This document shows, piece after piece, positions 1 to 6,521 of a DNA stretch of 6,521 bases. The stretch's first letter is position 1. Each line of letters opens with the position of its first letter. The translations under genes and the position numbers were made by a program. The stretch comes from Oceanicaulis sp. (GTDB taxonomy: Bacteria > Pseudomonadota > Alphaproteobacteria > Caulobacterales > Maricaulaceae), in contig RKRX01000042.1 in assembly GCA_007571185.1 (NCBI GenBank), positions 1 to 6,521 of the forward strand, in the 5' to 3' direction. The notes under the pieces are model-generated. The model had not been told where the DNA came from. It ran no database searches and was given only the letters and a program-made list of their open reading frames with translations.

Positions 1-2
1 GC

Positions 3-203
3 GGATTACAGCTATGGGGCGATGATCGGATGCGTGCGCCGGGCGTGGTCTCTGAGCGCGGGGTGACGCCGCAGATAAGCTGGAACACGGAACTGGGCTA
101 CGGGTTCGCACTGGGCCCGGACGGTCAGGTTCTGCGTTCATATGTGAGCAGCCGCCCCAGAGAGTGGCGCGCCGGGCTGGAGGTGATCGGGCTCAGGTGG
201 TGA
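3..203 (+). CDS. C-terminal fragment of an unidentified protein, possibly an outer-membrane beta-barrel
   Basis: A reading frame enters from the left edge and stays open for 66 codons to a TGA at 201-203. The beginning of the gene is outside the window. The visible part has the sections LWGDDRM, WNTELGYGFAL and EWRAGLEVIGLRW. Alternating hydrophobic and polar residues, a Gly-Tyr-Gly turn and a terminal aromatic residue (Trp) are what one expects at the end of an outer-membrane beta-barrel. ELGYGFAL resembles a strand in the barrel domains of alphaproteobacterial autotransporter-like proteins. That is a similarity from memory, not a search result. Compared with those barrels the segment after this strand looks short, so the protein may be truncated. 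The other two forward frames meet stops within the first 70 bases, which supports this frame, but 66 open codons in GC-rich DNA is modest evidence. The gene converges on recG. Confidence 0.42.
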   Translation, partial: GLQLWGDDRMRAPGVVSERGVTPQISWNTELGYGFALGPDGQVLRSYVSSRPREWRAGLEVIGLRW

Positions 204-265
204 GCAGGCTCTGATCGCACGGGTCTTCAACACCTTTTGAAACGTGGTAAGGCCGCGAAACTTAT

Positions 266-284
266 GCCCCGTGGGCGCCGGGGT
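266..284. terminator. Small GC hairpin between convergent genes, weak terminator candidate
   Basis: CCCCG at 267-271 pairs with CGGGG at 279-283 around a 7-base loop, and a G-T wobble can extend the stem by one pair. It lies in the 101-base gap between the stop of the left-edge gene and the stop of recG, where a shared bidirectional terminator would be expected. Neither side has a clear run of T after the stem, so a strong intrinsic terminator is not supported. A second, AT-only 5-bp stem (TTCAA at 226-230 with TTGAA at 237-241) lies nearer the left gene and is weaker still. I see nothing else in 204-304. Confidence 0.25.
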
Positions 285-304
285 TCTGGAAGGGATATTC
301 GGGG

Positions 305-2398
305 TTAGCCCGACCGCATCAGGCGTACGCCTTCATCACGTTCGAACAGATAGAGCAGTGTACGCAAAGCCTCGCCCCGTTCGCCGCCGAATGCATCTTC
401 GCGCGCGACTTCGTACCCGGCTGCATCGCTGGCCTGTTCCAGTAAGCTGGCGTGGGCGGCCAGGTCGACCATGCGGTATTCAGGCAGGCCCGACTGTTTC
501 AATCCCAGCGGATCCCCCGAGCCGCGCAGACGCCAGTCTTCTTCAGCAATCACGAAGCCGTCGTCGGTTTCCCGCATGATTTTCAACCGGGCGCGGGCAA
601 GCGCTCCCAGATGACCATGGTAGAGCAACAGACAGGTGGAAGATTCGTCACCGCGACCCACGCGCCCGCGCAGCTGGTGCAACTGCGCCAAGCCAAAACG
701 TTCGGCATGCTCGATAATCATGATTGTGGCGTTCGGCGCATCGATGCCGACTTCTATCACGGTCGTGGCCACTAGCACATCAATCTCACCGGTCCTGAAG
801 TCCTCAGCCGCTTTTTGCTTGTCCCTGGCGGGCATCCGTCCGTGCACAAGGCCGATGCGATACGTTGGAAGTAATTCACGCAGCATATGGTGACGCGCTT
901 CGGCGGCGACGAGATCACTGTTATCGCTGTCTTCCACCATCGGGCATACCCAGTATGCGCATGATCCCGTGGCCAGTACGCGCTTGAGAGCGTCCACAAC
1001 CTCATGCAGACGGTCACCGGATATGATCCGGGTTCGTGGCGGAATACGCCCGGCGGGTTTTTCATCCAGCTTGCTGACATCAAGATCGCCAAAGGCGGCG
1101 AGGGTGAGGGTGCGCGGGATCGGGGTGGCGGACATGGCCAGCACATCCGGCATACGTCCCTTGAGGGTCAACTTGCGCCGGTCCACCACGCCAAATCGAT
1201 GTTGTTCATCAATGATGACAAGACCCAGGTTAGCAAATTCTACACGGTCCTGGAACAGGGCATGCGTGCCGCAGATCACCTGTCCCTCACCTGATGCAAT
1301 CTCCGTTTCCAACGCTTTGCGTGATCCGCCTTTGTCCCGACCGGTGAGGCCGATCACCTTTACCCCGGCCGGTTCGAGCAAGTCGCTCAGCACCTTGGCG
1401 TGCTGGCGGGCAACGATCTCGGTTGGCGCCATCAGGGCGGTCTGCACGCCCGCTTCGGCGGCATGGGCGGCGCACAGCGCTGCAACAAAGGTTTTGCCCG
1501 AACCTACATCACCATGGATCAGACGCATCATTCTGTGCGTTGATTGCATGTCCGCCTTACTCGCTTCAAAGGCGCGCAACTGGGCGCGGGTAGGCGTAAA
1601 AGGAGCGTGAGTGAGGACTTTCTCAACACTTGATCCATCACCGGGCAGGGCCAGACCTTTGCGTGTTTTGCGATCCTTACGTGTCAGTTTCAATGCGAGT
1701 TGATGAGCAAAAAGTTCATCGAAGGCAAGGCGTTGTCGAACCTTTGAAGTGGGTTCCAGATCCAGACTCTCTTGCGGAGCGTGCAGTTTCAGCAGCGCTG
1801 TTCGCCAGTCAGGCCAGTCCTTACGGTTTTTAAGGGCCGGATCAATCCATTCAGGCAAGGCGGGCAGGGTGGCCAAACCTTCTTTCATCGCCTTGCGCAT
1901 CACATTGATCGAAAGACCAGCTGTAAGCGGATAGATCGGTTGCAATAAATCCGTGTTCTTGATCTCTGCGGGGTCGGCAATAAAATCAGGATGGATAATC
2001 TGGATTTCACCAGAGAAGCGTTCAACCTTGCCAGACACGATGCGGCGACTGCCTTCAGGCAGAATGCGGTGCAGATGATCAACTCTGGCATTGAAAAAAA
2101 TCAGATGTAGCCAACCGGTTTCGTCCCGCATTCGCACTTTGTATGGTTGTCTTGAGGTGCGGCGAGGCGTGTGTTTTTCCACGACCGCTTCCACCGTCAT
2201 CACGGTCTGATTGCGTGCATGTTCCGCATCCGAGACGGATACCCGCTGAGTCCGATCCACTAACCCCGTAGGGGCAGTCAGCACTAGATCCTTCACCTGT
2301 GAACCCGCCGCTTTCCCGATCAACGTGGCCAGATTTGGCCCCACGCCTTTCAGCGTGATCAGATCAGCAAAAAGAGGAAAAAGAGTGTCAGGACGCAT
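305..2398 (-). CDS. recG: ATP-dependent DNA helicase RecG
   Basis: RecG is a monomeric superfamily 2 double-stranded DNA translocase that regresses stalled replication forks and processes Holliday junctions, R-loops and D-loops. From the ATG at 2398 the product is 697 aa, close to the 693 aa of E. coli RecG. The order of parts is canonical: an N-terminal segment with a GVGP helix-hairpin-helix-like turn (18-21), the OB-fold wedge domain (about 60-145), then two helicase lobes. Visible motifs are Walker A GDVGSGKT (296-303), Walker B DEQH (397-400), motif III SATPIPRT (423-430), motif VI QLRGRVGR (575-582) and the TRG motif, with R625 and Q635 at the family's ten-residue spacing. The frame stays open 58 codons further upstream to another ATG at 2572, but that stretch looks unlike RecG, whereas MRPDTLFPLF followed by LKGVGP is a typical alphaproteobacterial start. 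No Shine-Dalgarno sequence is visible before 2398. The gene is divergent from sdhE and convergent with the left-edge gene. No defect was seen. Confidence 0.97.
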   Translation of the reverse strand: MRPDTLFPLFADLITLKGVGPNLATLIGKAAGSQVKDLVLTAPTGLVDRTQRVSVSDAEHARNQTVMTVEAVVEKHTPRRTSRQPYKVRMRDETGWLHLIFFNARVDHLHRILPEGSRRIVSGKVERFSGEIQIIHPDFIADPAEIKNTDLLQPIYPLTAGLSINVMRKAMKEGLATLPALPEWIDPALKNRKDWPDWRTALLKLHAPQESLDLEPTSKVRQRLAFDELFAHQLALKLTRKDRKTRKGLALPGDGSSVEKVLTHAPFTPTRAQLRAFEASKADMQSTHRMMRLIHGDVGSGKTFVAALCAAHAAEAGVQTALMAPTEIVARQHAKVLSDLLEPAGVKVIGLTGRDKGGSRKALETEIASGEGQVICGTHALFQDRVEFANLGLVIIDEQHRFGVVDRRKLTLKGRMPDVLAMSATPIPRTLTLAAFGDLDVSKLDEKPAGRIPPRTRIISGDRLHEVVDALKRVLATGSCAYWVCPMVEDSDNSDLVAAEARHHMLRELLPTYRIGLVHGRMPARDKQKAAEDFRTGEIDVLVATTVIEVGIDAPNATIMIIEHAERFGLAQLHQLRGRVGRGDESSTCLLLYHGHLGALARARLKIMRETDDGFVIAEEDWRLRGSGDPLGLKQSGLPEYRMVDLAAHASLLEQASDAAGYEVAREDAFGGERGEALRTLLYLFERDEGVRLMRSG

Positions 2399-2638
2399 GA
2401 TGGTATTGCCGATAGTACTGAGATCACATCTATGGTACGTAACTGAGCGTGGAATTTCTTCCCTGTTTGGATTCGAAATCGGTCGTTTCAGACACCTTCG
2501 CCGCTGAGTGTGGAGGGTTTGTATCTCCCGCTTCAAGAGCGTTGCGCACCATAAATCTGGAAAAAGAACCACTGCTTCGAAGCACGTACAGGCTTGACTC
2601 CCTTCACCCTATCCATGGTGCGCGCTATAGGATGGCAT
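2399..2638. promoter_or_regulatory. Divergent intergenic region between recG and sdhE, expected to carry both promoters
   Basis: These 240 bases separate two genes that point away from each other, so both promoters should lie here. I found no confident sigma-70 pair. Toward sdhE there is TTGACT at 2594-2599, a good -35 look-alike. However, the nearest -10-like hexamer, TATAGG at 2626-2631, is 26 bases away, which is too far, and it overlaps the ribosome binding site. Toward recG the only candidate is TACTAT, whose reverse complement occupies 2412-2417, about 14-19 bases before the ATG, with only a poor -35 (TTACGT) 19 bases upstream. Two GANTC sites, the CcrM methylation target in many alphaproteobacteria, occur at 2470-2474 and 2596-2600, and the second overlaps the TTGACT. 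A repeated ACTGAG (2417-2422 and 2442-2447) may be chance. Open frames here do not resemble proteins. Confidence 0.4.
2629..2632 (+). promoter_or_regulatory. Ribosome binding site deciding the sdhE start
   Basis: AGGA lies six bases before the ATG at 2639. Two in-frame alternatives upstream, a TTG at 2594 and an ATG at 2615, have no comparable purine-rich sequence before them, and the residues they would add do not look like the family. This favours 2639 as the start. Confidence 0.6.
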
Positions 2639-2962
2639 ATGCCTGATCATCCTTTTTCCGATCCGAATCCACCGACTGATCCCGAAACCCGACTTAAGCG
2701 CCTGATCTTCCGCGCCTGGCGACGAGGTTTTAAGGAGGCTGACCTGATCATGGGACGGTTCGCCGAGGCTCGCCTGCATGATCTGAACACCGCAGAAATC
2801 AATGAATTCGAAAATCTTCTGGATGCGCCCGATACCGAGGTTTACGGCTGGATTAACGGTACGATTACAACGCCGCCCAATTTTGAAGGTCCGGTGCTAG
2901 ATGCACTGAAAGCCTTCAGGTTTTCCGGCATGGCCGCCCAAGGTGATGGACCGAAACGCTGA
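2639..2962 (+). CDS. sdhE: Succinate dehydrogenase assembly factor SdhE (DUF339/Sdh5 family)
   Basis: SdhE is a small soluble protein that binds the flavoprotein subunit SdhA and promotes covalent attachment of FAD, which succinate dehydrogenase (TCA cycle and complex II) needs to work. Mitochondrial Sdh5/SDHAF2 is its relative. The product is 107 aa, slightly longer than the 80-100 aa typical of the family, because of a proline-rich N-terminal tail (about 1-15). The core begins at RLKRLIFRAWRRG and carries the conserved RGxxE element as RGFKE (29-33), followed by LIMGRFAEARL, an acidic helix with FENLLDAPD, and a VYGWING turn. These match the compact helical-bundle fold. The C-terminal tail after about residue 85 is variable in the family. 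The gene lies 131 bases upstream of mfd on the same strand and is divergent from recG, so read-through into mfd is possible. I see nothing abnormal. The family call is firm; the exact role is taken from characterised relatives. Confidence 0.93.
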   Translation: MPDHPFSDPNPPTDPETRLKRLIFRAWRRGFKEADLIMGRFAEARLHDLNTAEINEFENLLDAPDTEVYGWINGTITTPPNFEGPVLDALKAFRFSGMAAQGDGPKR

Positions 2963-3036
2963 AACCACTTCATTTCCCTGGATCTCCGCCTTTCGATCAA
3001 GATGTGTTGGGGCACAGGGTATCGACAATGTTTTCC

Positions 3037-3042
3037 TATATT
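3037..3042 (+). promoter_or_regulatory. Possible -10 element for mfd
   Basis: TATATT (within CCTATATT) is the best -10 look-alike in the 131-base gap between sdhE and mfd. The nearest -35 look-alikes are badly spaced: TTGGGG at 3007-3012 is 24 bases away and TCGACA at 3022-3027 is 9 bases away. It would give mfd a short leader of roughly 45 bases. This is only weak support for an mfd promoter separate from that of sdhE. Confidence 0.22.
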
Positions 3043-3066
3043 CCCCGGTTCATTTCAACGCGGGAA
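3041..3066 (+). other. Weak interrupted hairpin upstream of mfd
   Basis: TTCCC at 3041-3045 pairs with GGGAA at 3062-3066. After a two-by-two mismatch, GTT pairs with AAC around a six-base loop. The hairpin ends 13 bases before the mfd ribosome binding site and is followed by TGGTTT, not a proper T-run. It could be a poor terminator for sdhE, a leader structure of mfd, or chance. It also overlaps the TATATT -10 candidate, so both cannot easily be right. The rest of the gap (2963-3040) shows nothing I recognise. Confidence 0.18.
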
Positions 3067-3079
3067 TGGTTTGGATTTT

Positions 3080-3085
3080 AAAGGA
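3080..3085 (+). promoter_or_regulatory. Ribosome binding site of mfd
   Basis: AAAGGA lies eight bases before the GTG at 3094. It overlaps an in-frame TAA at 3079-3081 that rules out any start further upstream, so the site and the stop codon together fix the mfd start. Confidence 0.7.
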
Positions 3086-3093
3086 CACAGGAC

Positions 3094-6000
3094 GTGGATG
3101 ATTTCAAACGATTGACCGAAAGTCCCGACGCCCTGACCGTATGCGGCGCCCCTGAAGGATTTGATGCGCTGATTTACTGTGACATCCTGCGCGTGCGCGG
3201 CAGGGTGGGGCTCTACATCGCCACTGATGAAGCTCGCGCCAGCATTTTCGCATCCGCCTGTGCTTTCTTTGCCCCTGACATCGACCAATTGCGCATGCCG
3301 GGCTGGGACTGTCAGCCTTATGATCGAATCAGCCCCAGCCCGCGCACGGCGGCCCGACGCGCCGGGATTTTGCACCAGCTAGCGACCCGCAACCTTTCTG
3401 ACCCTCGCTCCCTTCTGGTGATCACGACTGTGTCCGGTGCGCTTCAGCGCTGCGCTCCGCGATCAACCATGATCACAGGGGGGCTCAGTGCGTGTCCGGG
3501 CGGCATGCTGGATTCCGAGGTGTTGAAACGGCATCTGGCTGAAAACGGCTATATCCGCGCCACCACCGTCACCGAGCGGGGCGATTATGCGGTTCGCGGC
3601 GGGGTGATTGACGTTTTTCCCTCTGACGCGGAAGAACCTGTGCGTCTGGATTTTTTTGGTGATGTGCTGGAAACTGTCCGGGCCTTTGATCCCCAGACCC
3701 AACGCACCACCCGTCAGCTCAAATCGGCAAGTTTCTCTCCGGTCAGTGAGGTTTTGCTGAGCAAGGCGGCAATCTCACGCTTCCGTTCAGGCTTTCGGAA
3801 AAGTTTCAACGCGACCGGATCAGGCGACCCGATTTATGACTCGGTCAGCGCGGGTGTCCGACCCACCGGTGTCGAACATTGGTTGCCGCTGTTTCATGAG
3901 CGATTGGATACGGTCTTTGATTATGTGGGTGAGAAAGCGTTGGTCGGGCTAGACCCGCTTGCCGGGGATGCGCTTAACAAACGGCTTGAACAGATCCGGG
4001 ATTATTTCGACGCCCGCCAACAGACTGCCGGGTCCGGCATCGGCGCTATGGCCGCTCCCGCCTATCGCGCATTGAATCCCCAAGCTCTGTATTTGGACGA
4101 AACCGAATGGGACGACGCGATCAGCGCACGCGTCGCACGGCGGTTCACCGCTTTTCGGGAAGCTGGTGACACGATTGTGGATATGGCGGGCAAACAGGGA
4201 CGCAATTTCGCCGCCGAACGCCAAGTCAACCAGAATGTCTTTGACGCGGTTGTCGGTCACGCCACCGCCCTCAGATCGTCGGGCAAGCGTGTGCTCTTTG
4301 CAAATTGGAGCGAGGGAGCTTCAGATCGCCTGGCCAGCGTGCTGTCAGAGCACGGATTGGAATCTATCTCGCCAGCAGAAAACTGGCGCGCGGTGAATGA
4401 GACCAGCGGTCAGATGATCTCACGCGTGGTTCTGCCGCTGGAACACGGATTTGAGACCGAAAGCTTCGCCATCATCGCAGAGCAGGATGTGCTGGGTGAT
4501 CGCCTGGCCCGTCCCCGGCGCAGGAAAAAACCCGCCGATGTGATCGCCGAAGCAAATGCGCTGACTCCGGGTGACTTGGTGATTCATACCGAACACGGGC
4601 TGGGTCGGTATTTGGGGTTGAAAACCCTCAGCGTAGGCGAGGCGCCCCATGATTGTCTGGAACTGGAATATGCCGGTCAGAGCAAACTTTATCTACCGGT
4701 GGAAAATATTGAACTGCTCTCGCGATACGGCAACGAGAACGAGACTGTTCAGCTTGACAAACTGGGCGCAAGCGCCTGGCAGGCCCGAAAGGCCAGGGCC
4801 AAAAACCGTCTGCGTGACATGGCCGATCAGCTCATCAAGATCGCCGCCGCGCGCAACTCACGCACCGCCGAGGTGATGACCCCGCCCGGCGGATTGTATG
4901 ATGAGTTCGCTGCACGTTTCCCCTATGCGGAAACCGATGATCAGTTGAACGCTATCGATGATGTGATTTCCGACTTCGCCAGGGGCCGCCCTATGGACCG
5001 GCTGGTGTGCGGTGATGTGGGCTTTGGCAAAACCGAAGTGGCGCTGCGCGCCGCTTTTATCACCGCCATGAGCGGACGTCAGGCGGCGATAATCGCCCCC
5101 ACCACCTTGCTGGCGCGTCAACATTTCAGGACGTTTCAGGACCGTTTCAGGGATTGGCCGGTCAAAGTTAACCAGCTATCCCGGTTGATATCTTCCAGGG
5201 ATGCGACCGCCACGCGCAAGGCGTTGGCCCAGGGTACATGCGAAGTGGTGATAGGCACCCATGCCTTGCTGGCCAAGACGGTGAAATTCGCTGATCTGGG
5301 CCTGCTGGTGATTGACGAGGAACAGCGCTTTGGCGTTAGGCACAAGGAACGGCTCAAGGAGCTGAAAACTGATGTGCATGTGCTGACCCTGACCGCCACC
5401 CCCATTCCGCGCACCCTGCAACTGTCCATGGCGGGCATTCGTGATCTGTCCATCATCGCCACCCCGCCTATCGACCGGTTGGCGGTTCGCACCTATGTCA
5501 CCCCGTTTGACGCCGTGACGGTGCGCGAGGCCCTGTTGCGCGAACGTTATCGCGGCGGGCAGAGCTATTATATCGCACCCCGCATTTCCGATCTGGAAGA
5601 CATCTCCCGATTTTTGCGCGAACAGGCGCCCGAGGTCAGCTTTGTGGTCGCCCACGGCCAGATGGCGGGCGGACAGCTCGAAGAGGTCATGACCGCCTTT
5701 TATGAAGGCCGATACGATGTGCTCGTCTCCACCAGCATTGTGGAATCGGGGATCGACATTCCCGCCGCCAACACCATGATCATTCACCGGGCGGATATGT
5801 TCGGCCTCGCCCCTCTTTACCAGCTTCGTGGCCGGGTGGGACGTTCAAAGGCGCGCGCCTACGCTTATCTGACGACACCCGCCAATCGGAAATTGACACC
5901 CGCCGCCGACAAGCGTCTGAAAGTCATGCAGTCGCTCGACAGCCTGGGCGCAGGTTTCACGCTCGCCAGTCACGATCTCGACCTGCGGGGCGGGGGCAAT

Positions 6001-6521
6001 CTTTTGGGCGAGGAGCAATCAGGCCATATCAAGGATGTGGGCGTGGAACTTTACCAATCCATGCTGGAAGATGCTGTCGCCAGTCTGCAAGGGGATATGA
6101 ACGCGCAGGAGCGAGACTGGTCACCCGCTATCAATGTGGGGGCGGCAGTGCTGATCCCCGAAACCTATGTGCCCGATCTTGATGTGCGCCTATCGCTTTA
6201 TCGCCGCCTGTCGACCCTGGACACTAGGCAAGAGTGTGAAGGCTTCGCCGCCGAGCTCGTCGACCGGTTCGGCACGCTGCCGGAAGAAGTTGAAAGCTTA
6301 CTTCAAGTTGTTGCACTTAAGTCTTTGTGTAAGCGTGCTAATATCGCAAAATTAGATGCAGGCCCCAAAGGTGCGGTGGCCACATTTCGTGAGCATGGCT
6401 TTGGCGATCCGGCGGCCCTTGTGAAACTCATGACCCAGCGTCCCGCCGATTACAAACTGCGACCTGACGCCACCTTGGTGCTCAAGGGTGATTTTCCCCA
6501 ACCTGTGGACCGGCTCAAGGG
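3094..6521 (+). CDS. mfd: Transcription-repair coupling factor Mfd (3' end beyond window)
   Basis: Mfd binds RNA polymerase stalled at DNA lesions, pushes it off with an ATP-driven translocase and recruits UvrA for nucleotide excision repair. 1142 codons are visible and the frame is open at the edge; by comparison with E. coli (1148 aa) about 20 residues are missing. The GTG start is fixed by an in-frame TAA at 3079-3081. Parts in order: the UvrB-like N-terminal module with GDYAVRGG (163-170) and RLDFF (184-188), where R168, R184 and F188 match the E. coli UvrA-contact residues R165, R181 and F185 in spacing; the RNA-polymerase-interacting domain from about 490 (GDLVIHTEHGLGRY); Walker A GDVGFGKT (640-647); DEEQ (741-744); TATPIPRT (767-774); QLRGRVGR (910-917); the TRG motif with R965 and Q975; and the start of C-terminal domain 7 from about 1010. 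Every motif looks intact. It lies downstream of sdhE and may share its transcript. A local AT-rich stretch near 6291-6360 does not disturb the protein. Confidence 0.97.
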   Translation, partial: MDDFKRLTESPDALTVCGAPEGFDALIYCDILRVRGRVGLYIATDEARASIFASACAFFAPDIDQLRMPGWDCQPYDRISPSPRTAARRAGILHQLATRNLSDPRSLLVITTVSGALQRCAPRSTMITGGLSACPGGMLDSEVLKRHLAENGYIRATTVTERGDYAVRGGVIDVFPSDAEEPVRLDFFGDVLETVRAFDPQTQRTTRQLKSASFSPVSEVLLSKAAISRFRSGFRKSFNATGSGDPIYDSVSAGVRPTGVEHWLPLFHERLDTVFDYVGEKALVGLDPLAGDALNKRLEQIRDYFDARQQTAGSGIGAMAAPAYRALNPQALYLDETEWDDAISARVARRFTAFREAGDTIVDMAGKQGRNFAAERQVNQNVFDAVVGHATALRSSGKRVLFANWSEGASDRLASVLSEHGLESISPAENWRAVNETSGQMISRVVLPLEHGFETESFAIIAEQDVLGDRLARPRRRKKPADVIAEANALTPGDLVIHTEHGLGRYLGLKTLSVGEAPHDCLELEYAGQSKLYLPVENIELLSRYGNENETVQLDKLGASAWQARKARAKNRLRDMADQLIKIAAARNSRTAEVMTPPGGLYDEFAARFPYAETDDQLNAIDDVISDFARGRPMDRLVCGDVGFGKTEVALRAAFITAMSGRQAAIIAPTTLLARQHFRTFQDRFRDWPVKVNQLSRLISSRDATATRKALAQGTCEVVIGTHALLAKTVKFADLGLLVIDEEQRFGVRHKERLKELKTDVHVLTLTATPIPRTLQLSMAGIRDLSIIATPPIDRLAVRTYVTPFDAVTVREALLRERYRGGQSYYIAPRISDLEDISRFLREQAPEVSFVVAHGQMAGGQLEEVMTAFYEGRYDVLVSTSIVESGIDIPAANTMIIHRADMFGLAPLYQLRGRVGRSKARAYAYLTTPANRKLTPAADKRLKVMQSLDSLGAGFTLASHDLDLRGGGNLLGEEQSGHIKDVGVELYQSMLEDAVASLQGDMNAQERDWSPAINVGAAVLIPETYVPDLDVRLSLYRRLSTLDTRQECEGFAAELVDRFGTLPEEVESLLQVVALKSLCKRANIAKLDAGPKGAVATFREHGFGDPAALVKLMTQRPADYKLRPDATLVLKGDFPQPVDRLK
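6336..6344 (+). promoter_or_regulatory. Possible extended -10 promoter inside the 3' part of mfd
   Basis: TGCTAATAT fits an extended -10 (TG, one base, then a TATAAT-like hexamer, TAATAT at 6339-6344). It lies within a 70-base patch (6291-6360) with 25 G or C by direct count, about 36 percent, inside otherwise GC-rich coding sequence. No convincing -35 lies 16-18 bases upstream; TTGCAC at 6311-6316 is 22 bases away. If real, it would drive a gene beyond the right edge. It may equally be a codon-usage accident. Confidence 0.2.

Noticed and set aside
969..1610. A 213-codon plus-strand open frame inside recG
   Set aside because: It lies wholly antisense to conserved RecG helicase motifs, its translation is rich in Arg, Ser and Pro with no recognisable domain, and it has no convincing ribosome binding site. 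It is a shadow of a GC-rich gene.
2417..2447. ACTGAG repeated 25 bases apart before recG, considered as an operator
   Set aside because: Six bases repeated twice in 240 bases is not unusual, and the copies have no flanking symmetry.
2449..2646. Small plus-strand frame of 65 codons in the recG-sdhE gap, running into sdhE
   Set aside because: It overlaps the sdhE ribosome binding site and start in another frame, shows no purine-rich site before its own start and has no protein-like features.
5176..5787. A 203-codon minus-strand open frame opposite mfd
   Set aside because: It is antisense to the Mfd translocase lobes, including DEEQ and TATPIPRT, and its Gly- and His-rich composition is typical of the antisense of a GC-rich gene. 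No family resemblance was seen.
5989..6000. GGGN in the Mfd TRG motif where E. coli-type sequences have GAGE
   Set aside because: The key Arg and Gln (R965, Q975) and the LLGEEQSG tail are kept, and Asn at this place is, as I recall, usual in alphaproteobacterial Mfd, so it is not a sign of lost function.
6317..6332. TTAA followed after eight bases by GTAA, resembling a CtrA box
   Set aside because: The CtrA consensus needs a seven-base spacer and TTAAC in the second half. Both spacing and sequence are off, and an AT-rich patch yields such matches by chance.

Overview
The window looks like ordinary alphaproteobacterial chromosome. The evidence is the arrangement of recG (minus strand), a short sdhE gene and mfd (both plus strand), together with protein wording typical of that class, such as an SdhE with RGFKE and an Mfd ending its TRG motif in LLGEEQSG. 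Base composition is moderately GC-rich. I cannot name a genus from sequence alone. My tentative guess is a Caulobacterales/Maricaulales/Rhizobiales-type lineage, because divergent recG and sdhE-mfd is an arrangement I associate with those groups.

Layout. Positions 3-203 hold the last 66 codons of an unidentified plus-strand gene whose alternating hydrophobic/aromatic pattern and terminal Trp resemble the end of an outer-membrane beta-barrel. A 101-base convergent gap with one small GC hairpin follows. recG fills 305-2398 on the minus strand (697 aa, complete). A gene-free gap of 240 bases (2399-2638) separates it from the divergent sdhE (2639-2962, 107 aa, complete). A 131-base gap with a -10-like hexamer and a weak hairpin leads to mfd, which starts at a GTG at 3094 and runs off the right edge after 1142 codons, probably about 20 residues short of its end.

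How the genes relate. RecG remodels stalled replication forks and branched DNA. Mfd removes RNA polymerase stalled at lesions and recruits UvrA. Both are superfamily 2 motors carrying the TRG (translocation in RecG) motif, and both copies here have every catalytic motif I looked for. SdhE lies between them and is a metabolic protein: it helps attach FAD to the succinate dehydrogenase flavoprotein. No functional link between SdhE and the repair genes can be read from the sequence.

I found no mobile element, CRISPR array, tRNA, rRNA or convincing riboswitch, and no previously undescribed system. The points worth a second look are small: the identity of the left-edge fragment, a strongly AT-rich patch with an extended -10 motif inside the 3' part of mfd, three GANTC sites around the sdhE promoter region, and a recG start without a visible ribosome binding site.
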